Positions 25,103 through 37,554 of a stretch of 64,000 bases of DNA are shown here, piece by piece. This DNA comes from Streptomyces nigra. GTDB taxonomy: Bacteria; Actinomycetota; Actinomycetes; Streptomycetales; Streptomycetaceae. The DNA is taken from positions 62,001 through 126,000 of the forward strand of contig NZ_CP029043.1 in NCBI RefSeq assembly GCF_003074055.1, written 5' to 3'. A program made the position numbers and the translations under genes. The notes beneath the pieces are model-generated. The model saw nothing but the letters and a program-made list of their open reading frames with translations. It was not told the DNA's origin and searched no databases. Positions within the stretch are counted from its first letter, which is position 1. Each line of letters starts with the position of its first letter.

Positions 25103-25130
25103 GTGCCGCTCGCCCGCCGGCACCCTGGTG

Positions 25131-26906
<1,776 letters not shown>

Positions 26907-27009
26907 TCACCGCATGGCGGCAGTCCTGCCGCGCACCTGCCACGGTAGCGGCTCGAACAGGGAGACGATCAGGAATCAGCTCGGCAACGGGCCCGATTGA
27001 CCGGAACCG

Positions 27010-28035
27010 TCAACTCCGCGGCAACCGCGCCGCGACGTACGAGGTGAGGTCGAGCAGACGGTTCGTGTACCCCCACTCGTTGTCGTACCAGCCGAAGACC
27101 TTGACCAGGTCGCCGTGGGTCTGGGTGAGGGGGGCGTCCAGGACGCAGGAGGCGGGGTCACCGACCACGTCGCGGGAGACGATCGGGGCGTCGGACACCC
27201 GTAGGACGTCCTTCAGCGGTCCCTCGGCGGCCTCGCGGTAGGCGGCGTTGATCTCCTCGGCGCTCGCCGCCCGCTCGAGGACCACGGTCAGGTCGGTCAG
27301 CGAACCGTCCTCGACCGGCACGCGTACGGCGCTGCCGTCCAGCGTGCCCGCCAGCTCGGGCAGGACCAGGCCGACCGCGCGGGCGGCGCCGGTGGTGGTG
27401 GGGATGATGTTGACCGCTGCGGAGCGGCCCCGTCGCAGGTCCTTGTGAGGGCCGTCCAGGACCACCTGGTCGTTCGTGTAGCCGTGGATCGTGGTCATCA
27501 GCCCCTTGACGACGCCGAAGTGGTCGTCGAGGACCTTGACCATGGGGGCAACGCAGTTGGTGGTGCACGAGGCGTTGGAGATCACGTGGTGGTGCTCCGG
27601 GTCGTACGTGCCTTCGTTGACACCCATGACGATCGTGGCGTCGACGTCCTTGCCGGGCACGGACAGGAGTACCTTGCGCGCGCCTGCCGCCAGGTGCCGG
27701 CCGGCCTGGTCGCGTGTGCGGAAGCGGCCCGTGGACTCGATCACCACGTCCACTCCGAGGCCGCCCCAGTCCAGCGCGGCCGGGTCACGCTCGGCGGTCA
27801 CCGCGATGCGGTGCCCGTCCACGGTCAGTGAGGTGTCGTCGTGCTCGACGGGGCGGTTCAGCCGTCCGTACGTCGAGTCGTACGCCAGCAGGTGCGCGAG
27901 CGCTGCCGGGGAGGTGACGTCGTTGACCGCCACCACCTCCAGCGGTGCTGCCGCGGCGCCGGTGCGTTCCAGTACGCAGCGCAGGTAGTTCCGTCCGATG
28001 CGTCCGAAGCCGTTGATGCCCACTCGCACGGTCAT
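27010..28035 (-). CDS. gap: type I glyceraldehyde-3-phosphate dehydrogenase
   Basis: 341 residues. NAD-binding GINGFGRIGRNYLR at the N-terminus, catalytic Cys157 in SNASCTTNC, the phosphate-binding HGYTNDQ and a C-terminal WYDNEWGYTNRLLDL. It oxidises glyceraldehyde 3-phosphate and produces NADH. Its place between the DevS-like and DevR-like genes, with a candidate DevR box 111-125 bases upstream, marks it as a second, condition-specific copy rather than the housekeeping enzyme (inference). Start ATG 28035 is preceded by GGGGAGGACG. Confidence 0.92.
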   Translation of the reverse strand: MTVRVGINGFGRIGRNYLRCVLERTGAAAAPLEVVAVNDVTSPAALAHLLAYDSTYGRLNRPVEHDDTSLTVDGHRIAVTAERDPAALDWGGLGVDVVIESTGRFRTRDQAGRHLAAGARKVLLSVPGKDVDATIVMGVNEGTYDPEHHHVISNASCTTNCVAPMVKVLDDHFGVVKGLMTTIHGYTNDQVVLDGPHKDLRRGRSAAVNIIPTTTGAARAVGLVLPELAGTLDGSAVRVPVEDGSLTDLTVVLERAASAEEINAAYREAAEGPLKDVLRVSDAPIVSRDVVGDPASCVLDAPLTQTHGDLVKVFGWYDNEWGYTNRLLDLTSYVAARLPRS

Positions 28036-28145
28036 GTCTTCTCGTCCTCCCCTTGCTGCGGCGATGCCCGGCGGTGTCCCGGGACCTTCCTCAGCCTGCC
28101 GCCCGGTTGCCCGTGCGGGTATGGGCCGGGCGGGGGCGGACCGTG

Positions 28146-28160
28146 GGGACCTTCGGCCCC
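28146..28160. promoter_or_regulatory. candidate DevR/OsdR-type box
   Basis: GGGACC-TTC-GGCCCC between the regulator gene and gap, oriented to serve gap. Identical to the box at 32117-32131 before pflB. Confidence 0.6.
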
Positions 28161-28200
28161 CGCGGGACCGGGTGCGTGGCCGGCCGGCGGGCCCGTCCCG

Positions 28201-28896
28201 CTAGTGGCCTTCGGTACGCATCCGGTCCCGTGCCTGGGTGGCGATGACGGCGGCCTGGACACGGCGTTCCACGCCGAGCTTGGCGAGCAGGCGGGAGATG
28301 TGGTTCTTGACCGTCTTCTCGGCCAGGTAGAGCCGCTGTCCGATCTGCCGGTTGGTCAGCCCTTCGCCGATCAGGTCCAGGATCTCGCGTTCCCGGTCGC
28401 TGAGACCCGGAAGCACCTCCGGCTCCTCGGCCGGCTGCTGCCCGCCCCGCAGCCGAGCCATCAGCTTGGTCGTGGCGCTGGCGTCCAGCAGCGACTGGCC
28501 GCGGGCGACCGTGCGCACGGCGGAGACGAGGTCCGACCCCTGGATCTGCTTCAGGACGTATCCCGCCGCGCCCGCCATGATCGAGTCCAGCAGCGCCTCC
28601 TCGTCGTCGAAGGAGGTCAGCATCAGGCAGGCCAGGTCCGGCATCTGCGACCGCAGCTCGCGGCAGACGGTCACGCCGTCTCCGTCGGGCAGGCGCACGT
28701 CGAGGACGGCCACGTCGGGGCGCAGGGCGGGGACCCGGATCAGCGCCTGTTCCACCGTGGCGGCTTCTCCGACGACGGTGATGTCCGGTTCGTCGTCCAG
28801 CAGGTCGTGCACCCCGCGTCGTACCACTTCGTGATCGTCCAGGAGGAAGACCCGGATCGGGTTTCCCGTGCGGTCACCCTGCTCGTTGTGCGCCAT
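28201..28896 (-). CDS. osdR: DevR/OsdR-like NarL-family response regulator
   Basis: 231 residues. Receiver domain with [13 protein letters not shown] and phospho-acceptor Asp66 in [12 protein letters not shown]; LuxR-type HTH in the C-terminus with [33 protein letters not shown] (region about 180-212). Nearly every landmark is shared with mycobacterial DevR/DosR. It should bind the repeated 15-bp boxes of this island when phosphorylated by the adjacent kinase. A box 66-80 bases upstream suggests autoregulation. Confidence 0.9.
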   Translation of the reverse strand: MAHNEQGDRTGNPIRVFLLDDHEVVRRGVHDLLDDEPDITVVGEAATVEQALIRVPALRPDVAVLDVRLPDGDGVTVCRELRSQMPDLACLMLTSFDDEEALLDSIMAGAAGYVLKQIQGSDLVSAVRTVARGQSLLDASATTKLMARLRGGQQPAEEPEVLPGLSDREREILDLIGEGLTNRQIGQRLYLAEKTVKNHISRLLAKLGVERRVQAAVIATQARDRMRTEGH

Positions 28897-28961
28897 CGAA
28901 TGCTCCTCGCCATGCCTCGGTCTGTGTCGGAATCCTTTCTTCCCGGAATGGCCGAGGTCCA

Positions 28962-28976
28962 GGGCCGGTCGGCCCC
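28962..28976. promoter_or_regulatory. candidate DevR/OsdR-type box (autoregulatory)
   Basis: GGGCCG-GTC-GGCCCC upstream of the DevR-like gene, in the short gap after the PFL activase gene. Confidence 0.5.
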
Positions 28977-28989
28977 GATTTCGCCTGTG

Positions 28990-29751
28990 TCAGTGTGCCT
29001 TGAGGCCGCGCCGGCGGAACTGGCCCCGTACCCGGTCCACCAGCGCCTCATCGGGGACCGGGGTGTCACGCAGGGGGAACGGGATGTCCAGGGCGTCGTA
29101 CTTGGCGGCGCCGAGCTTGTGGAACGGCAGGATGTCGACCCGCTCCACGCAGGCGAGGCCGGCGAGGAATCCGGCGAGTCCCTCGACGGCGTCCTCGTCG
29201 TCGGTCCACCCGGGCACCAGGACGTACCTGATCCACACGCGCCGGCCCAGCCCGTTGAGACGGGTGGCGAAGTTCAGGGTGGGGGCGAGGGCGCCGCCGG
29301 TCAGCTTCCGGTACGTCGCCACGTCGAAGGATTTGATGTCCAGCAGCACCAGGTCGGTGTCGGCGAGGAGGGCGTCGGAGGCGCGGGCGCCGAGGAAGCC
29401 GGAGGTGTCGAGGGCGGTGTGCAGGCCGGCCTCCTTGCAGCGGCGCAGGACCGCTGCGGTGAAGGCGGGTTGGAGCAGGGGTTCGCCGCCGGTGAGGGTC
29501 ACTCCCCCGCCGGCCGTGACGAGGAAGTCCCGGTACTTCTCGATCTGCGTCATCACCTCGTCGACGGTGGCCTCCCGGCCGTCTCGCATGTGCCAGGTGT
29601 CGGGGTTGGCGCAGTAGAGGCAGCGCAGGGGGCAACCGCTGCTGAAGAGGACGAACCGGGTCCCGGGACCGTCCACGCCGGTGGACAGGTCCCAGGAGTG
29701 GATCCGGCCGGTGACCGATCCCGGTGCCATGGTGGGGGGCACGATGCTCAC
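28990..29751 (-). CDS. pflA: pyruvate formate-lyase activating enzyme
   Basis: 253 residues, radical SAM. The [4Fe-4S] motif C-x3-C-x2-C is at Cys40, Cys44, Cys47 ([17 protein letters not shown]), preceded by the family [16 protein letters not shown]. Later landmarks: [28 protein letters not shown] and [10 protein letters not shown]. It installs the glycyl radical on PFL. The start overlaps the pflB stop by 4 bases, so the two are translationally coupled. Confidence 0.93.
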   Translation of the reverse strand: MSIVPPTMAPGSVTGRIHSWDLSTGVDGPGTRFVLFSSGCPLRCLYCANPDTWHMRDGREATVDEVMTQIEKYRDFLVTAGGGVTLTGGEPLLQPAFTAAVLRRCKEAGLHTALDTSGFLGARASDALLADTDLVLLDIKSFDVATYRKLTGGALAPTLNFATRLNGLGRRVWIRYVLVPGWTDDEDAVEGLAGFLAGLACVERVDILPFHKLGAAKYDALDIPFPLRDTPVPDEALVDRVRGQFRRRGLKAH

Positions 29752-32006
29752 AGCGATCCGTGGAAGGTGCGGCTGATCACGTCGAGCTGCTGCTCGCGGG
29801 TCAGGCGGACGAAGTTCACGGCGTAGCCGGAGACCCGGATCGTCAGCTCCGGGTACTTCTCCGGGTGTTCCATGGCGTCCTCCAGTACGGCGCGGTCCAG
29901 CACGTTGACGTTCATGTGGAAGCCGCCCGCGGACATGTAGGCGTCGAGGATGCCCACCAGGTGACCGGCTCGCTCCTCGGGGACGTGGCCGAGTCCCTCC
30001 GGGGTGATGGTGGTGGTCAGGGAGATACCGTCACGTGCCGCCTCGTAGGGCAGCTTGGCGACCGAGAGGGCGGACGCGGCCACGCCGTGCTTGTCGCGGC
30101 CGTTCATCGGGTTGGCGCCGGGGGCGAAGGGCAGGCCGGCGCGGCGGCCGTCGGGGGTGTTGCCGGTGTGCTTGCCGTACACCACGTTGGAGGTGATGGT
30201 CAGCACCGACTGCGTGTGCTCGGCGTCGCGGTAGGTGGGGTGCTCGCGCACCTTCGCCATGAACGACTCCACGAGGTCGACGGCGATCGCGTCGGCGCGG
30301 TCGTCGTTGTTGCCGTACGTCGGGAAGTCGCCCTCGGTGTGGAAGTCCACGGCCAGTCCGGTCGCGTCACGGATGACCTTCACGCGGGCGTGCTTGACGG
30401 CGGAGAGGCTGTCCACGGCGACGGACAGACCGGCGATGCCGCACGCCATGAACCGGTGCACCGGGTGGTCGTGCAGGGCCATCTCGATGCGCTCGTAGGC
30501 GTACTTGTCGTGCATGTAGTGGATGACGTTGAGTGCGTCGACGTAGGTCTGGGCCAGCCAGTCCAGGACTCGGTCGTAGGCGGCCGCCAGTTCGTCGTAG
30601 TCCAGGTACTCGCCGGACAGCGGGGGCATCTCCGGGGTGATCTGATCGCCGGTCATCTCGTCCCGGCCGCCGTTGACGGCGTAGAGCAGCGCCTTGGCGA
30701 GGTTGACGCGCGCGCCGAAGAACTGCATCTGCTTGCCCACCGCCATCGCGGAGACGCAGCACGCGATGGCGGTGTCGTCCCCGGTGCGCGGCCGCATCAG
30801 GTCGTCGGACTCGTACTGGACGGCGCTGGTGTCGATGGACACCTGGGCGCAGAACTCCTTGAAGCCGGCCGGCAGGCGGGGCGACCACAGGACGGTCAGG
30901 TTCGGCTCCGGGGCGGGGCCGAGGTTGTAGAGGGTCTGCAGGAACCGGAAGGAGGTGCGGGTGACCAGCGGGCGGCCGTCTGCGCCTACGCCGCCGATGG
31001 ACTCCGTCACCCAGGTCGGGTCACCGGAGAACAGGGCGTCGTACTCGGGGGTGCGCAGGAAGCGCACGATGCGGAGCTTGATGACGAAGTCGTCGATCAG
31101 CTCCTGGGCACGTGTCTCGTCGATGCTGCCGTCGTCGATGTCGCGCTGGAGGTAGACGTCCAGGAAGGTGGACGTGCGCCCCAGCGACATGGCCGCACCG
31201 TTCTGCTCCTTCACCGCGGCGAGGAAGCCGAGGTAGAGCCACTGGACGGCCTCGTGCGCGGTGGCCGCGGGCCGGGTGACGTCGCATCCGTAGGTCGCTG
31301 CCATGGCGGCCAGCTCGCCCAGCGCCCGGATCTGCTCGGCGAGTTCCTCGCGGTCGCGGACGACGTCGGCGGTGGACGGTCGGGCGTCCAGCAGGGCGCG
31401 CTCCGCGCGCTTGGCCTCGACGAGCCGGTCGGTGCCGTACAGGGCGACACGGCGATAGTCGCCGATGATCCGGCCACGGCCGTAGGCGTCCGGCAGACCG
31501 GTGATGATTCCGACCTTGCGCGCGGCGCGCATCGCCGGGGTGTAGGCGTCGAAGACACCCGCGTTGTGGGTCTTGCGGTAGGTGTCGAACACCCTCGTGA
31601 CGAAGGGGGCGGGCTCGTAGCCGTACGCCCTCAGCCCGTTCTCCACCATGCGCAGGCCGCCGTTGGGCATGATCGCCCGCTTCAGCGGGGCGTCGGTCTG
31701 CAGGCCGACGATCAGCTCGCGGTCGCGGTCGATGTAGCCGGGGGCGTGCGAGGTGATGGTGGAGGGGGTGGCCGCGTCCACGTCGAGCACGCCCCTGCGC
31801 CGCTCCTCGGGGAACAGCGCGCTGACCTTCTCCCAGACCGCGCGGGTGCGGTTCGTGGGGCCGGCCAGGAAGGAGGCGTCACCCTCGTAGGGGGTGTAGT
31901 TGGCCTGGATGAAGTCGCGCACGTCGATGCGCTCACGCCATCCGCTCCCGGTGAACTCCCGCCAGGCATCGGCGGTCCGGGGGCCGGCTGTCACCGTCGC
32001 GGTCAT
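29748..32006 (-). CDS. pflB: pyruvate formate-lyase
   Basis: 752 residues, full length. Catalytic cysteine pair Cys416-Cys417 in [23 protein letters not shown], and the radical glycine Gly727 in [13 protein letters not shown] near the C-terminus. Other PFL landmarks: [33 protein letters not shown] (about 154-186) and the N-terminal GFxGxxW-type opening. It cleaves pyruvate plus CoA to acetyl-CoA and formate and is destroyed by oxygen. ATG 32006 is preferred to GTG 32009 because GAGAGGA is well spaced for it. A candidate DevR box lies 111-125 bases upstream. Confidence 0.95.
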   Translation of the reverse strand: MTATVTAGPRTADAWREFTGSGWRERIDVRDFIQANYTPYEGDASFLAGPTNRTRAVWEKVSALFPEERRRGVLDVDAATPSTITSHAPGYIDRDRELIVGLQTDAPLKRAIMPNGGLRMVENGLRAYGYEPAPFVTRVFDTYRKTHNAGVFDAYTPAMRAARKVGIITGLPDAYGRGRIIGDYRRVALYGTDRLVEAKRAERALLDARPSTADVVRDREELAEQIRALGELAAMAATYGCDVTRPAATAHEAVQWLYLGFLAAVKEQNGAAMSLGRTSTFLDVYLQRDIDDGSIDETRAQELIDDFVIKLRIVRFLRTPEYDALFSGDPTWVTESIGGVGADGRPLVTRTSFRFLQTLYNLGPAPEPNLTVLWSPRLPAGFKEFCAQVSIDTSAVQYESDDLMRPRTGDDTAIACCVSAMAVGKQMQFFGARVNLAKALLYAVNGGRDEMTGDQITPEMPPLSGEYLDYDELAAAYDRVLDWLAQTYVDALNVIHYMHDKYAYERIEMALHDHPVHRFMACGIAGLSVAVDSLSAVKHARVKVIRDATGLAVDFHTEGDFPTYGNNDDRADAIAVDLVESFMAKVREHPTYRDAEHTQSVLTITSNVVYGKHTGNTPDGRRAGLPFAPGANPMNGRDKHGVAASALSVAKLPYEAARDGISLTTTITPEGLGHVPEERAGHLVGILDAYMSAGGFHMNVNVLDRAVLEDAMEHPEKYPELTIRVSGYAVNFVRLTREQQLDVISRTFHGSL

Positions 32007-32116
32007 CACGGGTCCTCTCGTCGGACGGTCTTGTCACTGTCGATGCTCGTCGTGGGGGTCCGCGGCGAGGAGTGCCGGACAGGGCACCGGGCGGCTCCGT
32101 GCGGCCCCGACCGGCC

Positions 32117-32131
32117 GGGACCTTCGGCCCC
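32117..32131. promoter_or_regulatory. candidate DevR/OsdR-type box
   Basis: GGGACC-TTC-GGCCCC upstream of pflBA, between pflB and the Usp gene. Confidence 0.6.
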
Positions 32132-32148
32132 GACCGGCGGCCGTGGTG

Positions 32149-33081
32149 TCAGCCGTGGGGAACCACGGCGACGGCACATCCGACGTGGTGCAGGACGGCG
32201 TGCGTGACAGGCCCCGGAACGGCACCGACGTGGTGATCGACCCCGCGGCGTCCCACCACCAGCAGGCCCGCGGCCCGGGCGGCCCGCACCAGGACCACCG
32301 CGGCGCGCCCCTCGGTGACCGTCTCGGTCACGCGGACGGTCGGGTACTTCTCCCGCCAGGGACGCAGCACCGCCGCCACGGTGCGCTCCTGGTCCGCCAG
32401 CTCCTGGGCCGGCGGCCGGGGCACGGGAGCCGGGCCTTCCGGGGCCGCGGACACCAGGGGCACGGACGGAACGGGCGCGGGCCGGAAAGCGTGGACCACC
32501 GACAGGCCGGTGCCACGCCGGCGGGCGGCGTCGAAGGCGAACTCGATCAGTTCGTCACAGGGACGGTCCGTCCGCAGCCCGAGGACCACGTGGCGGTAGG
32601 GCGTCCCCGGTATCTCCTCCGGGGCGACGCCGTCCGTGGCAGGCAGGTGCTCGTCGGCGGCGGACCGTCCCGCGCGGACCAGTGCGACCGGGCGGGTGGA
32701 CCGGCCGACGACTCGCTGGGAGACGGAGCCCGTGAGGAAGCCGCCCACGGCTCCGAGGCCGCGGGAACCGAGGACCAGCAGGTCGGCGTCGGCCGCGGCC
32801 TTCAGCATGCCGGCCACCGTGGCGTCGCACACGAGCCGGTCGGTGATCCGCAGGCCCGGGTGGGCGGTCCGGACACTGCGTACAGCCTCGCCCAGGAGCT
32901 GCTCGGCCCAGTCGCGCTCGGTGCTGTCCAGGGGGATGTACGGCGGGGGGTGGGGGTGGCGGTGCCAGACGTGGACCACAGCGAGTCCGGTTCCTCGCCG
33001 CTCGGCCTCCCGTGCCGCCCAGTGCGCGGCGGCGAGTCCCTCGGGCGATCCGTCGACCCCCACCACGATGTCGTGCGCCAT
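32149..33081 (-). CDS. universal stress protein, tandem UspA domains
   Basis: 310 residues. First UspA domain opens MAHDIVVGVDGSPEGLAAAHWAAREA with nucleotide loop LLVLGSRGLGAVGGFLTGSVSQRVVG; second ends LLVVGRRGVDHHVGAVPGPVTHAVLHHVGCAVAVV. Proline-rich stretches (HPHPPPYIPLD and PAPVPSVPLVSAAPEG) sit in the loops. Divergent from ppdK; the shared 232-base gap has two candidate DevR boxes. Confidence 0.9.
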   Translation of the reverse strand: MAHDIVVGVDGSPEGLAAAHWAAREAERRGTGLAVVHVWHRHPHPPPYIPLDSTERDWAEQLLGEAVRSVRTAHPGLRITDRLVCDATVAGMLKAAADADLLVLGSRGLGAVGGFLTGSVSQRVVGRSTRPVALVRAGRSAADEHLPATDGVAPEEIPGTPYRHVVLGLRTDRPCDELIEFAFDAARRRGTGLSVVHAFRPAPVPSVPLVSAAPEGPAPVPRPPAQELADQERTVAAVLRPWREKYPTVRVTETVTEGRAAVVLVRAARAAGLLVVGRRGVDHHVGAVPGPVTHAVLHHVGCAVAVVPHG

Positions 33082-33170
33082 GACGTGTCCCCTCCCTGAT
33101 CGTTCGATACGACGGCTTCGAGCCTCGGCCCGGCCGTGCCGGTGGTCCACGGGCCGTACAGCCCCGGCAG

Positions 33171-33223
33171 GGCGCCGATGGTCCCTCCGGAACCACCAGG
33201 GCGCACCGGGGCCGACCGGTCCC
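33171..33223. promoter_or_regulatory. two candidate DevR/OsdR-type boxes in a divergent promoter
   Basis: GGCGCC-GAT-GGTCCC (33171-33185) and GGGCCG-ACC-GGTCCC (33209-33223). They lie between the Usp gene (-) and ppdK (+) and could serve both. Confidence 0.55.
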
Positions 33224-33313
33224 TCACCCGGGACGGCCGGCACCTCGTGCCGGGCCCGATCCCCGTCCGACGCTGAGGTCGTCACGCCCCCAACGCTCGA
33301 GGAGCGCAGCGTC

Positions 33314-36016
<2,703 letters not shown>

Positions 36017-36027
36017 ACCGCGGGGGC

Positions 36028-36042
36028 GGGGCCGCTCGGCCC
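36028..36042. promoter_or_regulatory. candidate DevR/OsdR-type box
   Basis: GGGGCC-GCT-CGGCCC, 115-129 bases upstream of the HPF-like gene. Arm register is shifted as in the box at 19138, so a weaker match. Confidence 0.4.
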
Positions 36043-36052
36043 TCATGCCAGG

Positions 36053-36082
36053 GACCGGCCGCTCCTCCCTCCGGGGCCGGTC
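36053..36082. terminator. hairpin, probable ppdK terminator
   Basis: GACCGGCC (36053-36060) pairs with GGCCGGTC (36075-36082) over a 14-base loop, shortly after the ppdK stop. Confidence 0.45.
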
Positions 36083-36156
36083 GCCTCTGTGACGGGAGCG
36101 ACCGGCGCAGCAGGCTTGAGGCGACGCAGAACGAGCGATCACAGGGAGTGGAGCAC

Positions 36157-36537
36157 ATGACCGCCAAGGACATCGGTGCCCGTGGGACCGCCGCCGTGCT
36201 GGTCCGCGCCGAGGGCGAGGTGGACGAGGAATCTCTCGCCTACCTCCGCGAGAAGGTCGCCGCCGCGTTGGACCGGCCCGGCCTGCCGCCCGTGAACGGT
36301 GAGGTGCGCGTACGGCGGGCATCGGCCCATCACGTCGAACTGCCCTGGTCCGGGCGCACCGACATCCGGGTAGGCAGCAACCTCGTCGTCGTCCACGCAC
36401 GCGAGGCGAGCGCCCGCGAACTCGCCGACCGGCTCCACGATCGGCTGCGCTCCGCCACCGAACACGTCACCCACCGAAGCGACACCACCCGCCGGACGGC
36501 CGCGCCGCCGCCGTGGCGCGGCGGCCCGCAGAACTAG
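36157..36537 (+). CDS. HPF/RafH-like ribosome factor, N-terminal domain only
   Basis: 126 residues. About residues 13-105 show the beta-alpha-beta3-alpha rhythm of hibernation-promoting (S30AE) domains: LAYLREKVAAALDRPGLPPVNGEVRVRRASAHHVELPW, then RVGSNLVVVHAREASARELADRLHDRLR. RafH, a DevR-regulated ribosome hibernation factor of mycobacteria, has the same domain followed by a C-terminal dimerisation domain of about 100 residues, which is absent here. The TAG stop is supplied by the CTAG end of the hairpin repeat at 36534, so insertion may have cut the gene. ATG 36157 is preceded by GGGAGTGGAG. Family call is moderate. Confidence 0.6.
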   Translation: MTAKDIGARGTAAVLVRAEGEVDEESLAYLREKVAAALDRPGLPPVNGEVRVRRASAHHVELPWSGRTDIRVGSNLVVVHAREASARELADRLHDRLRSATEHVTHRSDTTRRTAAPPPWRGGPQN

Positions 36538-36597
36538 GGCCTTTCGTTTGGATCGGACCGGGCTCGCGGGGTCTGATCCAAACGAAAGGCCCCTAGG
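36534..36597. repeat. palindromic hairpin repeat, copy 2
   Basis: Arms start CTAGGGCCTTTCGTTTGG at 36534 and end with the complement at 36596, around a 20-base loop. The loop matches, in inverse orientation, that of 25036-25102. One arm supplies the stop codon of the HPF-like gene. It may also separate transcription of that gene from the CBS-BON gene. Confidence 0.8.
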
Positions 36598-36687
36598 CGC
36601 CGCACGGCGCCCGCCCGACCCGGCGGGGAACCGGAGCCGCCCCCGGCTCCGGGTGTCCCCCTGCCGCGCTCGTGAAGGAGATCCGCC

Positions 36688-37332
36688 ATGACCGCTCACA
36701 TCGTCGGCGAGGTAATGACCACGGACGTCGTCCACGCCCGCCGGACGACACCGTTCAAGGAGGTCGTCCGGCTGCTCGACCACCACCGGATCAGCGGGCT
36801 GCCGGTGATCGACGCCGACGACAAGGTTCTCGGCGTCCTGTCCGGCAGCGACCTCGTACGCGAACAGGCACACCGGGACGGCCCCGCACCACCCGCCGTG
36901 ACGGCGGGCGACGTGATGTCGAGCCCCGCGATCACCGTGCACCCCGAGCAGACCGTGCCGGACGCCGCCCGGCTGATGGAGCGCCGCGGCGTCGAGCGAC
37001 TGCCCGTGGTCGACGAGGCAGACCGCCTCATCGGTATCGCCACCCGCCGCGACCTGCTACGGGTCTTCCTACGAGCGGACGACGACATCCGCCGCCAGGT
37101 GACCGAGGAGATCGTCATGACCTCGCCGAACCTGCCGCCCGACGCGGTCCGCGTCTCGGTCCGCGACGGCGTCGTCACCCTCGACGGCCGGGTGGAGGCG
37201 CGTAGCCAGGTGCCCGAGCTCGTGCACGCCGTCTGGCGGCTCGACGGCGTGGTCGGCGTGGTGAACGCCTTGGGCTTCCGCGTCGACGACCTCGAGACAC
37301 CCGCCGCGTTCCACCGGACCGGGAGCCCGTGA
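36688..37332 (+). CDS. CBS-pair plus BON domain protein
   Basis: 214 residues. First CBS motif IVGEVMTTDVVHARRTTPFKEVVRLLDHHRISGLPVIDAD, second AGDVMSSPAITVHPEQTVPDAARLM with VERLPVVDEADRLIGIATR. BON-like C-terminus at about 145-200 with VRVSVRDGVVTLDGRVEAR. Paralogue of 15604-16335 but with a shorter linker between the CBS motifs. AAGGAG precedes ATG 36688. It probably reports adenylate charge in dormancy (inference from the family). Confidence 0.9.
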   Translation: MTAHIVGEVMTTDVVHARRTTPFKEVVRLLDHHRISGLPVIDADDKVLGVLSGSDLVREQAHRDGPAPPAVTAGDVMSSPAITVHPEQTVPDAARLMERRGVERLPVVDEADRLIGIATRRDLLRVFLRADDDIRRQVTEEIVMTSPNLPPDAVRVSVRDGVVTLDGRVEARSQVPELVHAVWRLDGVVGVVNALGFRVDDLETPAAFHRTGSP

Positions 37333-37373
37333 CCTCAGCGGCCGGCGCTGCCGTGCGACTGGTCGGCGGCGCC

Positions 37374-37388
37374 GGGACCGACGGTCCC
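37374..37388. promoter_or_regulatory. perfect candidate DevR/OsdR-type box
   Basis: GGGACC-GAC-GGTCCC, perfect 6-bp arms, 167-181 bases upstream of adhE. A second partial repeat, GGGGCCCTTCGGTGCC, lies at 37417-37432. Confidence 0.7.
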
Positions 37389-37554
37389 TGCCGAGCCGGG
37401 CCGGACGGACGCGAGAGGGGCCCTTCGGTGCCTGCCACGGCACCGGGGGGCCGCTGGAGAGTTGAGTCAGGGAGGGGCGCCGGTCCCCCGCGGTGTCCTC
37501 CCGTCCCGAGCCGCCGCATCAGCACGGCGGACCTGACAACGGAGGCACACCACC

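Noticed and set aside
29724..32207. Plus-strand open frame of 827 codons.
   Set aside because: Exact antisense shadow of pflB, which has all catalytic residues on the minus strand.
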